This document shows, in pieces, positions 24,541 to 32,840 of a stretch of 64,000 nt of DNA. The position numbers were made by a program, and so were the translations under genes. The notes under the pieces are model-generated. The model did not search any database, was not told the origin of the DNA, and saw only the letters and a list, made by a program, of their open reading frames with translations. The stretch covers positions 868,001 through 932,000 of the forward strand of contig NC_022521.1 of assembly GCF_000591035.1 (NCBI RefSeq). Reading direction: 5' to 3'. The DNA comes from Aeropyrum camini SY1 = JCM 12091 (GTDB taxonomy: Archaea; Thermoproteota; Thermoprotei_A; Sulfolobales; Acidilobaceae). The first letter of the stretch is position 1. Each line of letters starts with the position of its first letter.

Positions 24541-26559
24541 TTACCTTCCTTTGAACCTTGGCTTCCTCTTCTCCAGGAACGCTGTGACGCCCTCTATAAC
24601 GTCCTCAGTGCTGAAGAGGACGCTGAAGAGGGAGGCCTCTAGCTGCAGGCCAGCCCATATGTTGCTCTCCAGGCCGAAGTCTATGGCGTACTTCGCTGCT
24701 GCAAGCGCTATCGGAGGCTTCTCAGCCAGCTTCAGGGCAAGGCTCCTCGCCTCCTGCTCCAGAAGCTCGGGAGGCACCACCCTGTTGACTATACCCATCT
24801 TCTCCGCATCCCTGGCGGGTATCATGTCGCCAGTCATTATCAGCTCCTTCGCCCTAGCAGGGCCTGCGAGCCTCGCGAGCCTCTGCGTCCCGCCGGCGCC
24901 GGGTATGAAGCCCAGGTTTATCTCGGGCTGGCCTAGCATGGCGTCCTCGCTCGCTATCCTGATGTCGCCCGACATAGCCAGCTCGAGGCCTCCTCCTAGG
25001 GCGTAGCCCTTTATCGCGACTATCACGGGCTTAGTGTAGAACTGGATTTTGAGCGTGACCTCCTGGAACTTCCTGGAGAACCTGAGTATATCTATGGGTG
25101 TCACCTGGGCGAAGGCCGTCACGTCAGCCCCCGCGCTGAAGGCCCTCCCGGCGCCCGTCAATATTACAACCCTAACATCGTCATTTTCCTCCAGCTCGTC
25201 TAGAGCCTGGGAAAGCTCTGTTATCATCTTGGGTGATATGGCGTTGAGCTTGTCCGGCCTGTTCAGGACTATCCAGGCTATGGGCTTTTCCACCCTTACC
25301 AGGAGCGTCTCCATCTTCTTCTCCTCAACCTCTCCATACTCGTAGAAGCCCTTGCCAGTCTTCCTCCCAAGCCTGCCCTCCTCAACCATCTGCCGGAGGA
25401 GCGGGTCGGGCTCGGCATGCTCGACGCCGAAGTCCCTCTTAATCCTCTGTAGGGCTTCGACCACCTTGTCTAGGCCGAACTCGTCAGCATACTCGAAGAC
25501 GCCTTTTGGCCATCCCAGCCCGAGCTTCACCGCCTTGTCAATATCCTCCTTGGTCGCAACGTCATCCCTAAGCAGCCATGCGGCCTCGTTTATCGGCAGG
25601 GCCATCAGGAGCAGCGGGTCAACCTTAGCCTCGTCCCTCGGTATACTAGGCTTCACGTACTTGTTGGGGGCTGGGTAGCTGTAGATGCCCTTGCCCGACT
25701 TGACGCCGTACTCTCCGGCCTTGAACTTCTCCTCGAATATGCTGCACTTCGCACTCTTGAAGCCTCTCCTGCTCATAGCCTCGAAGACGTAGTAGAACAC
25801 GTCTATACCGCTGTAGTCGGCGAGCTCGAAAACGCCCATAGGCAGGCCGAGTAGGTACTTGGCCGTGGCGTCCACCTGAACAACCGTGTAGCCGCCCTTC
25901 TCAACCAGGAGGCAGGCAGACTCCATGAGCCTGCCGAGTATCCTGTTTACTATGAACCCTGGAACATCCTTCTTCACAACCACCGTCTGCTTTCCCATCT
26001 TCTTAGCAAGGTCTACCGTCGCCGCGACAGTCTCCTCGCTCGTCTTCTCCCCCTTCACCACCTCCACGAGGGGCATGAGGACCGGGGGGTTGAAGAAGTG
26101 CATTCCAACCACCTTATCCGGCCTGGTCGTGGCTGCGGCTATCTCGGTTATAGGCAGGCTGCTGGTGTTTGAGGCCAGTATGGCGGATTCTTTGGCGTGC
26201 TTATCGGCGAAGGCGAAGAGCTGCTGCTTGAGCTCTAGCTTTTCGGGTATGGCCTCAATCATGAAGTCGGATTCCGAGAGTGCCTTCGCCAGTTCCTCGC
26301 TGTAGCCGCCATCCTTAACGCTGACTATCGGAGTGATCCTCGACATGACTGTGTTGACAGACTCCCTTATCCTCCCTTTCTCAGCCAGCTTCTCGAGGCT
26401 CCACCTTATCCTCTGGAGGGCGTTGTTCAGGATGTCCATGTTAATGTCGGCCAGATACACTTTAAACCCTGCTATAGCCGCGAGCTCAGCAATACCGTGC
26501 CCCATAGTCCCGGCGCCAACGACAGTTATGGTCTTAACTTCCCCAGCCAAGGCTACCAA
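24541..26559 (-). CDS. Bifunctional 3-hydroxyacyl-CoA dehydrogenase / enoyl-CoA hydratase
   Basis: A two-enzyme fusion of 672 residues. The N-terminal part has the NAD motif VVGAGTMGHGIAELA, SNTSSLPITEIA with the catalytic serine, HFFNPP and a helical dehydrogenase C-terminal domain. The C-terminal part (about 405-672) is a crotonase with GYALGGGLELAMSGDIRIA and GQPEINLGFIPGAGGTQRL, so both catalytic glutamates are present. The dehydrogenase-first order is the archaeal one, seen in the crotonyl-CoA enzyme of Metallosphaera. Here it probably serves acyl-CoA oxidation; no carbon fixation genes are nearby. Confidence 0.93.
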   Translation of the reverse strand: MVALAGEVKTITVVGAGTMGHGIAELAAIAGFKVYLADINMDILNNALQRIRWSLEKLAEKGRIRESVNTVMSRITPIVSVKDGGYSEELAKALSESDFMIEAIPEKLELKQQLFAFADKHAKESAILASNTSSLPITEIAAATTRPDKVVGMHFFNPPVLMPLVEVVKGEKTSEETVAATVDLAKKMGKQTVVVKKDVPGFIVNRILGRLMESACLLVEKGGYTVVQVDATAKYLLGLPMGVFELADYSGIDVFYYVFEAMSRRGFKSAKCSIFEEKFKAGEYGVKSGKGIYSYPAPNKYVKPSIPRDEAKVDPLLLMALPINEAAWLLRDDVATKEDIDKAVKLGLGWPKGVFEYADEFGLDKVVEALQRIKRDFGVEHAEPDPLLRQMVEEGRLGRKTGKGFYEYGEVEEKKMETLLVRVEKPIAWIVLNRPDKLNAISPKMITELSQALDELEENDDVRVVILTGAGRAFSAGADVTAFAQVTPIDILRFSRKFQEVTLKIQFYTKPVIVAIKGYALGGGLELAMSGDIRIASEDAMLGQPEINLGFIPGAGGTQRLARLAGPARAKELIMTGDMIPARDAEKMGIVNRVVPPELLEQEARSLALKLAEKPPIALAAAKYAIDFGLESNIWAGLQLEASLFSVLFSTEDVIEGVTAFLEKRKPRFKGR

Positions 26560-26678
26560 GCCAGCTAGAAAAGTTGTTTACGAGGGTCTAAATCCCAACG
26601 TATTCCCTTCGACATAACAGGCCACGGTAAACGTTTTAATAACCCTTAATAGCCCCCAGGATCTCCCTTTAGAATCCG

Positions 26679-26957
26679 GTGTATCTAGATATGAGCAAGT
26701 ATCTAGACGAGCTGAAGGACATACTCAGGCCGCACCTCGCCAAGTACGGGCTCAAGATACTCCCCAGGGGCCAGAGCCAGTTCAGCCTAGTCAGGGGCAG
26801 CGAGATCGTCATGACCATCAGAGACGCCCAGGAGGTCGTCGAGCTCTCCTACAAGCAGAAGAAATACTCCTACGACAAGTGGTATACTAAGCCTGAGCAC
26901 CTAGCCCACACTATCATAAACGTTCTGGAGGCGCAGGAGAAGCAGGTGTCCTCCTAG
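26679..26957 (+). CDS. Small conserved-type hypothetical protein
   Basis: No named family is recognised. The 92 residues are charged and soluble, begin (M)SKYLDELKDILRPHLAKYGLKILPRGQSQF, and include a beta-hairpin-like FSLVRGSEIVMTIRDAQEVVELSY. GTG starts at 26679; ATG at 26691 (MSKYL) may be preferred. A TTTTAATA box lies about 40 bases upstream of the GTG, which would give a very short or absent leader. It diverges from the hydroxyacyl-CoA dehydrogenase gene. Confidence 0.75.
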   Translation: MYLDMSKYLDELKDILRPHLAKYGLKILPRGQSQFSLVRGSEIVMTIRDAQEVVELSYKQKKYSYDKWYTKPEHLAHTIINVLEAQEKQVSS

Positions 26958-27009
26958 GACGGAACGAGACATCCGGCCCGCGGCCAGAAGGCGGCTCAGA
27001 GGGCAACAC

Positions 27010-27118
27010 TTTTATAATTAACACTACTGTAAGCTTGAACCCCTCCGGGGCTCCTCAGCCAGTAAACCACTCCTCCCCGCTGAACAAGGCCAGCCTGTCA
27101 GCCTATTTCTCCCTGTGA
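27010..27118 (+). promoter_or_regulatory. Promoter and possible leader peptide of the threonine synthase gene
   Basis: A TTTATAATT box (27011-27019) predicts a start near 27036-27042. A TTG at 27035 opens a 27-codon frame ending TGA at 27116-27118, which overlaps the ATG of the next gene as TGATG. The peptide would be hydroxy-amino-acid rich (six Ser in 27). A leaderless upstream ORF coupled to a threonine synthase is attractive, but the codon choice is unremarkable and the case is weak. A CCCCTCCGGGG hairpin lies inside it. Confidence 0.3.
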
Positions 27119-28173
27119 TGCAGACTCCTTGTGATGTGGTGCAATGGGGTTTGGCGGACTCTTTGGGATTTGTCCTGTGGTGCCCTAGGTGTGGAGTGAG
27201 GCTTAGGGAGGGGGAGTATAGGCCTTGGTGCCCCCGCTGTAAGGGGCCCCTGGAGGCTGAGGGGCTCCCCCGGCTTGGCCCGGTGCTTGGAGAAGGCTCA
27301 ACACCCTTAGTGGAGGTTGGCGGCGGCGTCCGTGCCAAGATGGAGTACCTGAACCCCTCGGGCAGCTTCAAGGACAGGGGTGCTGGCTACAGCCTTAGAC
27401 TGGCCAGTATGCTAGGGTACGACTGTGTGGTAGTTGACTCAAGCGGTAACACGGGGTTGAGCACGGCTGTCTACAGTGCTAGGCTCGGCTTGAGGGCTAG
27501 GGTTTTCGTCCCGCGTAGAGCCTCTCCCGGTAAGAAGGTTCTGATTAGGGCAGCTGGGGCCGAGCTTGTGGAGGCGGCTAGCAGGGAGGAGGCTGCAAGG
27601 CTGGCGGAGGCCGAGGCTGAGAGGTGCTTCCACGTTGCCCACCCGACTAGCCCTCTATTCCTAGAGGGGGTCAAGAGCCTGGGGAGGGAGATGGCGGGTG
27701 AGGCTAGAAGCGGTTCTACCGTGCTTGTTCCGGCTAGCAGCGGCACCCTCCTGCTCGGTATATACAGGGGGGTCAAGGAGGCCGGGAGGGATTTTAGACT
27801 CATCGCTGTCCAGTCGCCAGCAGCCTACTCCCTCAAGGGGCTCGTGCCCGAGCTCGGCTTGACCGGGGGAGGCGAGGGTAAACTCCTCGACGCGCTACTC
27901 CTTGCAAGGCCGCCGAGGCTCGGTGAGATGGCGCGTGCGGTGGTGGATAGCGGGGGAGGTGTTGTAGTGGTTGGGGATGAGGCCGTGCCGGGAGCGGTGA
28001 GGACGGCGCTTCGTAAAGGCTTCCTGATAGAGCCAAGCAGTGCCGCCGTCTTCGCAGCCCTAGAGGTCCTCAGGGAGAAGGGTATTCTCCCCGGGGATAC
28101 TATACTGGTTTTGACGGGCAGCGGTTTGAAGTACGCCAGCCTTCTTGAGAAGCTTTCTGCAGGCGCCATATAG
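27115..28173 (+). CDS. thrC: Threonine synthase-like PLP enzyme
   Basis: This fold-type II PLP enzyme probably converts O-phosphohomoserine to threonine. The 352 residues begin with a zinc ribbon (CPRCGVRLREGEYRPWCPRCKG) found in archaeal threonine synthases, then the PLP lysine in NPSGSFKDRG, the SSGNTGLSTA phosphate loop, and GSGLKYASLL at the end. Starts are GTG 27115 or ATG 27118. The next gene begins 5 bases after the stop. Phosphate-binding loops do not distinguish all substrates, so cysteate or another beta-replacement role cannot be excluded. Confidence 0.82.
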   Translation: MMQTPCDVVQWGLADSLGFVLWCPRCGVRLREGEYRPWCPRCKGPLEAEGLPRLGPVLGEGSTPLVEVGGGVRAKMEYLNPSGSFKDRGAGYSLRLASMLGYDCVVVDSSGNTGLSTAVYSARLGLRARVFVPRRASPGKKVLIRAAGAELVEAASREEAARLAEAEAERCFHVAHPTSPLFLEGVKSLGREMAGEARSGSTVLVPASSGTLLLGIYRGVKEAGRDFRLIAVQSPAAYSLKGLVPELGLTGGGEGKLLDALLLARPPRLGEMARAVVDSGGGVVVVGDEAVPGAVRTALRKGFLIEPSSAAVFAALEVLREKGILPGDTILVLTGSGLKYASLLEKLSAGAI

Positions 28174-28178
28174 GCTGG

Positions 28179-28850
28179 GTGTGGGAGATGGGGTATCACC
28201 CCTTCGTGGTGAGGGTTAGAGGGGCTAGGGTCCTAGTGGTGGGGGGCGGCGGCGTCGGGGGTAGGAGGGCCCTGCTCCTAGCCTCCAAGGGCGCGAAGGT
28301 CAGGGTTGTCTCCCTCGAGTTCTCGAGGGAGTTACAGCAGGCTGCTGGCAGGCTTGGAGTCGAGCTGGTAGAGGGCGGGTTCGACGAGGCGAGGAGACAC
28401 ATCCCCTGGGCTTCTATAGTCGTCGTCGCTACTCCCCTCACGAGGGAGGCTGAGGAGTTTGTGGGGCATGCTCTGGAGGCGGGGAAGCTTGTGAACATGG
28501 CAGCCGACCACAGGCTCGGGAACCTCGTGTTCCCCTTCGCCGGTGAGGCTGGCGGGCTTATCGTGGGCGTCACGAGCCTGGGCGTATCGGGCCTTGCAGC
28601 TAGGAGGGCGCTAGAAAAGATAGTCGAGATGCTTGAGAGCGACAGGGAGGTCGAGTGCCTTCTAAAAACCCATGGGAGGGTTAAGAGGATGCTTCTCGAG
28701 AGCGTAGGGGATCCTAAGGTTAGGATGGCTATACACGCGTCTCTCTGGAAGGACAGAGAGTATAGGAGGCTCTGTAGCGAGGGCAGGGTTGAAGAGGCTT
28801 ATAGGAGGGCTGTGGAGGTGGCTAGATGTGTCGCGGGAGCCGGTGTGTAG
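28179..28850 (+). CDS. Precorrin-2 dehydrogenase / sirohydrochlorin synthesis (CysG-B/Met8 type)
   Basis: This NAD-dependent enzyme oxidises precorrin-2 to sirohydrochlorin. The 223 residues match the N-terminal half of CysG: VVGGGGVGGRRALLLASKGAKVRVVS (Rossmann), IVVVATPLTREAEEFV, NMAADHRLGNLVFPF (the conserved catalytic and substrate region), and a helical end. It has no SUMT methyltransferase domain. The uroporphyrinogen-III synthase gene overlaps its 3' end, and a CbiX-like gene follows, so this is a tetrapyrrole cluster. Confidence 0.9.
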   Translation: MWEMGYHPFVVRVRGARVLVVGGGGVGGRRALLLASKGAKVRVVSLEFSRELQQAAGRLGVELVEGGFDEARRHIPWASIVVVATPLTREAEEFVGHALEAGKLVNMAADHRLGNLVFPFAGEAGGLIVGVTSLGVSGLAARRALEKIVEMLESDREVECLLKTHGRVKRMLLESVGDPKVRMAIHASLWKDREYRRLCSEGRVEEAYRRAVEVARCVAGAGV

Positions 28851-29550
28851 CTACCTCGTCCTCACCCCGAGCGAGGACCTCGCTATAGAGCTCCATAAGC
28901 TCCTGGGTGGCAGCACCTTCTGGATACCGGTCATGGGGTTTAGGGAGGCGGAGGGGTGGAGGGAGTCCCTGCTGAGTGCCCTCCGCAGATGCCCTGTGCT
29001 AGGGATAACAAGCCCCAGGGGTGCCGAGCTCCTGGCCAGGTCTCCGGAGGTCCTCGAGGCTGCGGAGAGGGTGTATGCCGTCGGCCCCCAGACGGCCAGG
29101 GTTCTACTGGAGATGGCGGGTGTGAAGCCCATACTCCCCCGGGGAGGCTATAGCGTGTCCTCCATGCTTAGAGAGGCGGAGGGGGCTGGCGAGAAGTGCA
29201 TAGTGCTGGCGAGGAGCAGGGCCGGGCTAGGTAGGGGCGTGGAGGGGGCTGGGCTCAGGGTTGTCGAGGTTGCTATATACGAGCCCGTCATACGGGGGGA
29301 GATGTTGGAGGAGGCGGCGAGGCTCAAGGTCGACGTTGCGGTGCTTACGAGCAGTGAGATAGCGAGGATGTACTGCAGGGCTCTGGAGAAGGGGGGCGGG
29401 GGTGCAGGGGGGTATGTCGCGATAGGCGTTTCAACGGCGCTGGCGGTCTCAGCATGCCCGCCAAGGCCCCTCTGCATACCCCCCTCTGTGAAGAGGGAGG
29501 ATCTTGCTAGAGCGGCTCTAGCCCTCTGCAGGCTTCTCAAGGGTGGCTAG
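28828..29550 (+). CDS. hemD: Uroporphyrinogen-III synthase
   Basis: HemD closes and flips ring D of hydroxymethylbilane. The protein is 240 residues from the GTG at 28828, chosen because GGAGGTGG lies just upstream; the frame is open to 28789. It shows the weakly conserved two-domain fold: YLVLTPSEDLAIELHKLLGG, YAVGPQTARVLLEMAGVKPI (ribose-like hinge), VAIYEPV and VAVLTSSEIARMYCRAL. Similarity of HemD proteins is low, but length, hinge motifs and neighbours agree. Its 3' end overlaps the facing CbiX-like gene by 33 bases. Confidence 0.88.
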   Translation: MSREPVCSYLVLTPSEDLAIELHKLLGGSTFWIPVMGFREAEGWRESLLSALRRCPVLGITSPRGAELLARSPEVLEAAERVYAVGPQTARVLLEMAGVKPILPRGGYSVSSMLREAEGAGEKCIVLARSRAGLGRGVEGAGLRVVEVAIYEPVIRGEMLEEAARLKVDVAVLTSSEIARMYCRALEKGGGGAGGYVAIGVSTALAVSACPPRPLCIPPSVKREDLARAALALCRLLKGG

Positions 29551-30126
29551 GCCTTCTATCCACTCCTCTATTAGGTGCCTAGCTGCTGCCAGGAGGTATG
29601 GCACCTTCCTCGCTGGGTTGCATGACTCCACAGCTCTTGACGCCCTTCCGGGTAGGAGGCTCGAGGACGCCATACACTCTAGACACCTTATATCCCCGAT
29701 GCTGACGAGCTCTACCCTGGCGCCCGTTCCTTCTTCTAGCCTCGACGCCACCTCCTCCAGGTCCTCCCTCTGCTCCGCTTTAAACCTCTTGGCGGGCCAG
29801 TATACGATCCCCACCTCCCTGCAGCCCTTTAACACCGGTATCAGAGCCCTCGCCGTCAGGCTCGGGGGTATGGGGCCTACATGCTTCGCGCCCGCCCTCT
29901 TCGCCGCCTCGGCCACCGTGTGGAGGTGGCCCCCCCTTGCCGGGAGCAGGCTGACCACGGTGTCTCCGCTGTTGAAGGCTTTCGCGCCCCTGCTCTCCAC
30001 ATCCTTCATCTGGACAGTAACGACTCTTACTCCAAGCCTGTCCTCCAGCCTAGAGGCCAGGTCTTCAACGAGTTTTACCGACGCCGGATCCCCCGGCTCG
30101 TGATATACAATAACTATCCTCCCCAC
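29518..30126 (-). CDS. CbiX-like chelatase-family protein (divergent)
   Basis: A 202-residue protein whose first half resembles the small cobalt/iron chelatase CbiX: IVIVYHEPGDPASVKLVEDLASRL corresponds to the GHGSRDP start with His9, and SLLPARGGHLHTVAEAA (His67, His69) to the second metal histidine region. The second half is unusual, with a Cys148-x2-Cys151 pair, Cys102 and Cys169. Placed beside sirohydrochlorin and HemD genes, it may insert Fe into sirohydrochlorin for siroheme. Identity is tentative because the canonical glycine-rich start is changed to YHEPGDP. Confidence 0.6.
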   Translation of the reverse strand: MGRIVIVYHEPGDPASVKLVEDLASRLEDRLGVRVVTVQMKDVESRGAKAFNSGDTVVSLLPARGGHLHTVAEAAKRAGAKHVGPIPPSLTARALIPVLKGCREVGIVYWPAKRFKAEQREDLEEVASRLEEGTGARVELVSIGDIRCLECMASSSLLPGRASRAVESCNPARKVPYLLAAARHLIEEWIEGLATLEKPAEG

Positions 30127-30127
30127 T

Positions 30128-31108
30128 CTACAACACCCCCGCTAGCTTCAAGCTCTTGAGGGGGGCTTCCGGGCTCTCCCTCACCTCCTCCATGTATATC
30201 CTCCTGATCTCTTCGACAACACTACTGGGCAGCCGTATGGTGCTCTCAGGGGAGGTGTATTCCCTCAGCTTCTCCCTAGTCTTCGCTATTAGGACTACAG
30301 AGTCTATCGGCGCGCTCGATAGGATAAAGGCTATTGCCTTCTGGCCCGGCGTCCCCGGTAGGTCTTCGAGTAGGGGCTTGATCCTGCTGTATACTCTGAA
30401 GGCCCACCTGTACCAGCCCCCCCTCCTCAGGCTTCTATGGTCCCTGAGCCTCTCAGCCTCCCGGGGTGTTATGCTCTCGTCTAGAACCCCCCCTGCGTGG
30501 GGAACCCTTGCAACAGCAGCCACGCCCCTCTCCCTGGCCCATAATGCTATCGTGTAGCCGGGCTCCTGCTCCAGCATGTTGTAGACAAACTGTACCGCCT
30601 CAACCTCGCTGTGGGACATGGCCTCGAGAGCCTCCTCAGCGACGTCGGTCTCAGGGCCTAGAGCGACCCCGCCGAGGCCTATGAGCCCCTCACCCTTGGC
30701 CCAGGAGAGGAAGCGGTAGATCTCCCCCTTTTCCAGGACCTCAAGGGGAGGGTTGTGTATGTAGAGGAGGTCAACCCTATCGACTCCCAGCCTCTCGAGG
30801 CTCCTCCTCAGCGCCTTCTCTAGATACTCCCTGTCGTGGCGTCTCCTAGGCCTGCCTCCACCATAGAAATCGTAGCCTATCTTGGTCGCCACGAAAACAC
30901 CCTCCCCCCGGGGGAAGGCTTGGCCCACTAGGCTTTCGCCCAAGCCATTGCCGTAGACGTCCGCAGTGTCGAAGTGCTCCACACCCAGTCTTCTCGCGAA
31001 CCTGAGGACCTCGACAGCCTCACCCGGCTCCACACTACCATACATCCCCGTCAGGCTGTAAACCCCATAGGCCAGCTTAGACTCTGGCAGCCCTGTGAAG
31101 CCGGCCAA
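30128..31108 (-). CDS. Aldo/keto reductase
   Basis: This NAD(P)H-dependent (alpha/beta)8 oxidoreductase carries the full catalytic tetrad Asp47, Tyr52, Lys76 and His118 (FDTADVYGNG, FVATKIG, LLYIHNP). The 326 residues end with an extended loop and helix (PSSVVEEIRRIYMEEV). The start is TTG. A CTTATCT box about 20-25 bases upstream suggests a nearly leaderless transcript. It ends one base before the CbiX-like gene on the same strand. The substrate is unknown. Confidence 0.88.
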   Translation of the reverse strand: MAGFTGLPESKLAYGVYSLTGMYGSVEPGEAVEVLRFARRLGVEHFDTADVYGNGLGESLVGQAFPRGEGVFVATKIGYDFYGGGRPRRRHDREYLEKALRRSLERLGVDRVDLLYIHNPPLEVLEKGEIYRFLSWAKGEGLIGLGGVALGPETDVAEEALEAMSHSEVEAVQFVYNMLEQEPGYTIALWARERGVAAVARVPHAGGVLDESITPREAERLRDHRSLRRGGWYRWAFRVYSRIKPLLEDLPGTPGQKAIAFILSSAPIDSVVLIAKTREKLREYTSPESTIRLPSSVVEEIRRIYMEEVRESPEAPLKSLKLAGVL

Positions 31109-31145
31109 CAGACCCTACCCACCCTGGAGATAAGAGGGGGCGGGC

Positions 31146-31186
31146 TGTTTAGCACCCGTAAGTATGTGCATTAACACCGCTAAACA
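31146..31186. promoter_or_regulatory. 8-bp inverted repeat between aldo/keto reductase and RHH regulator
   Basis: TGTTTAGC (31146-31153) and GCTAAACA (31179-31186) form a perfect 8-bp inverted repeat with a 25-base spacer. It lies about 20 bases upstream (minus direction) of the CTTATCT TATA-like box (near 31128) of the aldo/keto reductase gene. The divergent gene 200 bases away encodes a ribbon-helix-helix protein that could bind here. The 290-base gap otherwise holds three CACCCG motifs and no gene. Confidence 0.4.
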
Positions 31187-31398
31187 CTCGCAAGCACCCG
31201 GGAGGGTATGCGGGTATATAGGGTGTTAGGGGGTGTAGACATCATGTGGTTTCCACTAGAAGTTAACTCCTACAACCACTAACGATAGCCTAGTCATACT
31301 CTTGTACATAGCAAAACACCCGGTATTACCTTCGTATAGCAGCCCGGGATTCCCCTAAAACTCTAAGAACCCTTACAACACCACGGTGAAGCGCCGGG

Positions 31399-31635
31399 AT
31401 GAGGCTCGTAACGGTGAAAATGCCCGAGATGTACGTTAAGGGAATAGACGAGCTTGTCCGAGCCGGTAGGTACAGCAGCCGGAGTGAGGTAATCCGGATA
31501 GCTGTTAGAGAGCTGCTCAAAAGAGAGCTATGGGGGACTGCAGCGCCGGCGGTGGGCCTTCCCCTGGCTAGGATAGGCCTGGAGCCCCTCGGTGCTGGGG
31601 TTGAGGGCGAGCATATCCAGCAGCCCGAGTTTTAG
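31399..31635 (+). CDS. Ribbon-helix-helix (CopG-like) DNA-binding protein
   Basis: A 78-residue regulator with the RHH fold: a basic beta strand LVTVKMPEMYV (3-13) and two helices with GRYSSRSEVIRIAVRELLKRE, the typical SRSEVIR turn. The last 35 residues are non-conserved and hydrophobic, with no ligand domain, so it is not NikR. ATG start with a CCTAAAACTC TATA-like box about 40 bases upstream. It is likely to repress its own promoter or the divergent aldo/keto reductase gene. Confidence 0.82.
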   Translation: MRLVTVKMPEMYVKGIDELVRAGRYSSRSEVIRIAVRELLKRELWGTAAPAVGLPLARIGLEPLGAGVEGEHIQQPEF

Positions 31636-31763
31636 GATCCCCATATCCTCTCCAGCCTAGGGCCCGGGTCTCGAGCGGGCCTCTAGGACGCCTACCCCCT
31701 GCGGTAAGCTCTCCTAACCCTGTGCAAAGCTTATACTGGGTCCCAGGCCCCTGTCACGGAGGG

Positions 31764-32750
31764 CTATCTCACGTAGCCTGGCTTGAGGTCCTCGAGGCTG
31801 AATATGGCCATGGCGTCCCTCGGTCTACACTTCTCCCTAGCCTCTTCCAGCACCATGTTTATCCTGTCCTTGCTGGTGGCGTGGACCATGAAATAGCATA
31901 TGTGCCTCCACGCCCCAGGGGGGTAGCTCTCCCTGAGGACGACGTGAGTGCTGTAAGGAAGCTCAGCCGCCCTCTCGCATGTCTCCTCGCCGCTCCCCTC
32001 GGGCTCCATTACAACCATCGCGTTCTCTGTGAACCCTGCCTTGTGGCCGTCTAGGGCTAGGCCTGGGTCCATCAGCACCCCTTTATCTAGGAGGAGCTTA
32101 ACCTGGCTGAGGACCTCGTCCACGGTGATGCCGAGCCTGTCAGCAGCGTGGCGGTAGGGGTTTAAGTTGAGGTGGAGGACTCTCACGAGCCTGGGTAGCA
32201 TAGGGTCTACCCCGAGGTCCTCGGGCCTCGGGGGCTTCTCCTCAACCCTCCAGTAGCGGCCGCTCCTCGATATACCCTCCCTGAGATCGTACTTGACGCT
32301 GAGCTTGTAGGTCCTCCTGCTGAACAGGGCTATCCACCCGTCAACCCCCACCTTCCTAGCCGCCTCGTCAACAGCCCTTAGGAGCTCCTCCCTAGTGGGC
32401 CTCTTGATGACGATCCAAACATTATAGACTGGATGGTCTCTGAGGTAGTTGTGCGTCACATCCGGGTCGCCCCGGAAGAGGTTGGCCAGCTCCCGGTACT
32501 TTTCTCCCGCGGCGAACGCTACGAGAGCCGCCGTCTTCCCCTGGGCGCGGTAGTTGTAGTAGAAGCCTATTCTCTTGACTATACCGGCCTTGGCAAGCTC
32601 CTTCAGCCTCTCCACCGCCCTCTCCGGGCTGAGGCCCACGCTTCTAGCAGCATCGCCTATCGGGTCTGGGGAGATCTGGAAGTTGTACTGGAGCTCCATA
32701 AGGAGGTCTATATCCCTCTCGCCCAACAGCTGCGTGGCACCGGCCGACAT
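31764..32750 (-). CDS. Siroheme decarboxylase, fused AhbA/AhbB-like protein
   Basis: The 328 residues hold two Lrp-like halves. The first (about 1-160) has a helix-turn-helix then FYYNYRAQGKTAALVAF and VTHNYLRDHPVYNVWIVI; the second (about 175-328) repeats the layout and ends STHVVLRESYPP...WRHICYFMVHAT. These are the signatures of the siroheme decarboxylases AhbA and AhbB (NirDL), which turn siroheme into 12,18-didecarboxysiroheme. Normally they are two proteins; here they are one. It is probably not a true transcription factor. The siroheme genes are about 2 kb away. Confidence 0.85.
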   Translation of the reverse strand: MSAGATQLLGERDIDLLMELQYNFQISPDPIGDAARSVGLSPERAVERLKELAKAGIVKRIGFYYNYRAQGKTAALVAFAAGEKYRELANLFRGDPDVTHNYLRDHPVYNVWIVIKRPTREELLRAVDEAARKVGVDGWIALFSRRTYKLSVKYDLREGISRSGRYWRVEEKPPRPEDLGVDPMLPRLVRVLHLNLNPYRHAADRLGITVDEVLSQVKLLLDKGVLMDPGLALDGHKAGFTENAMVVMEPEGSGEETCERAAELPYSTHVVLRESYPPGAWRHICYFMVHATSKDRINMVLEEAREKCRPRDAMAIFSLEDLKPGYVR

Positions 32751-32840
32751 ACCCTAACAGCCCTAATCCTAGTCGGATGTAGAGTCGGGCTGTTAAGCCT
32801 GAGTAAGTATCGGTTGTGCACTAGTATAGCTAGGACTGGA

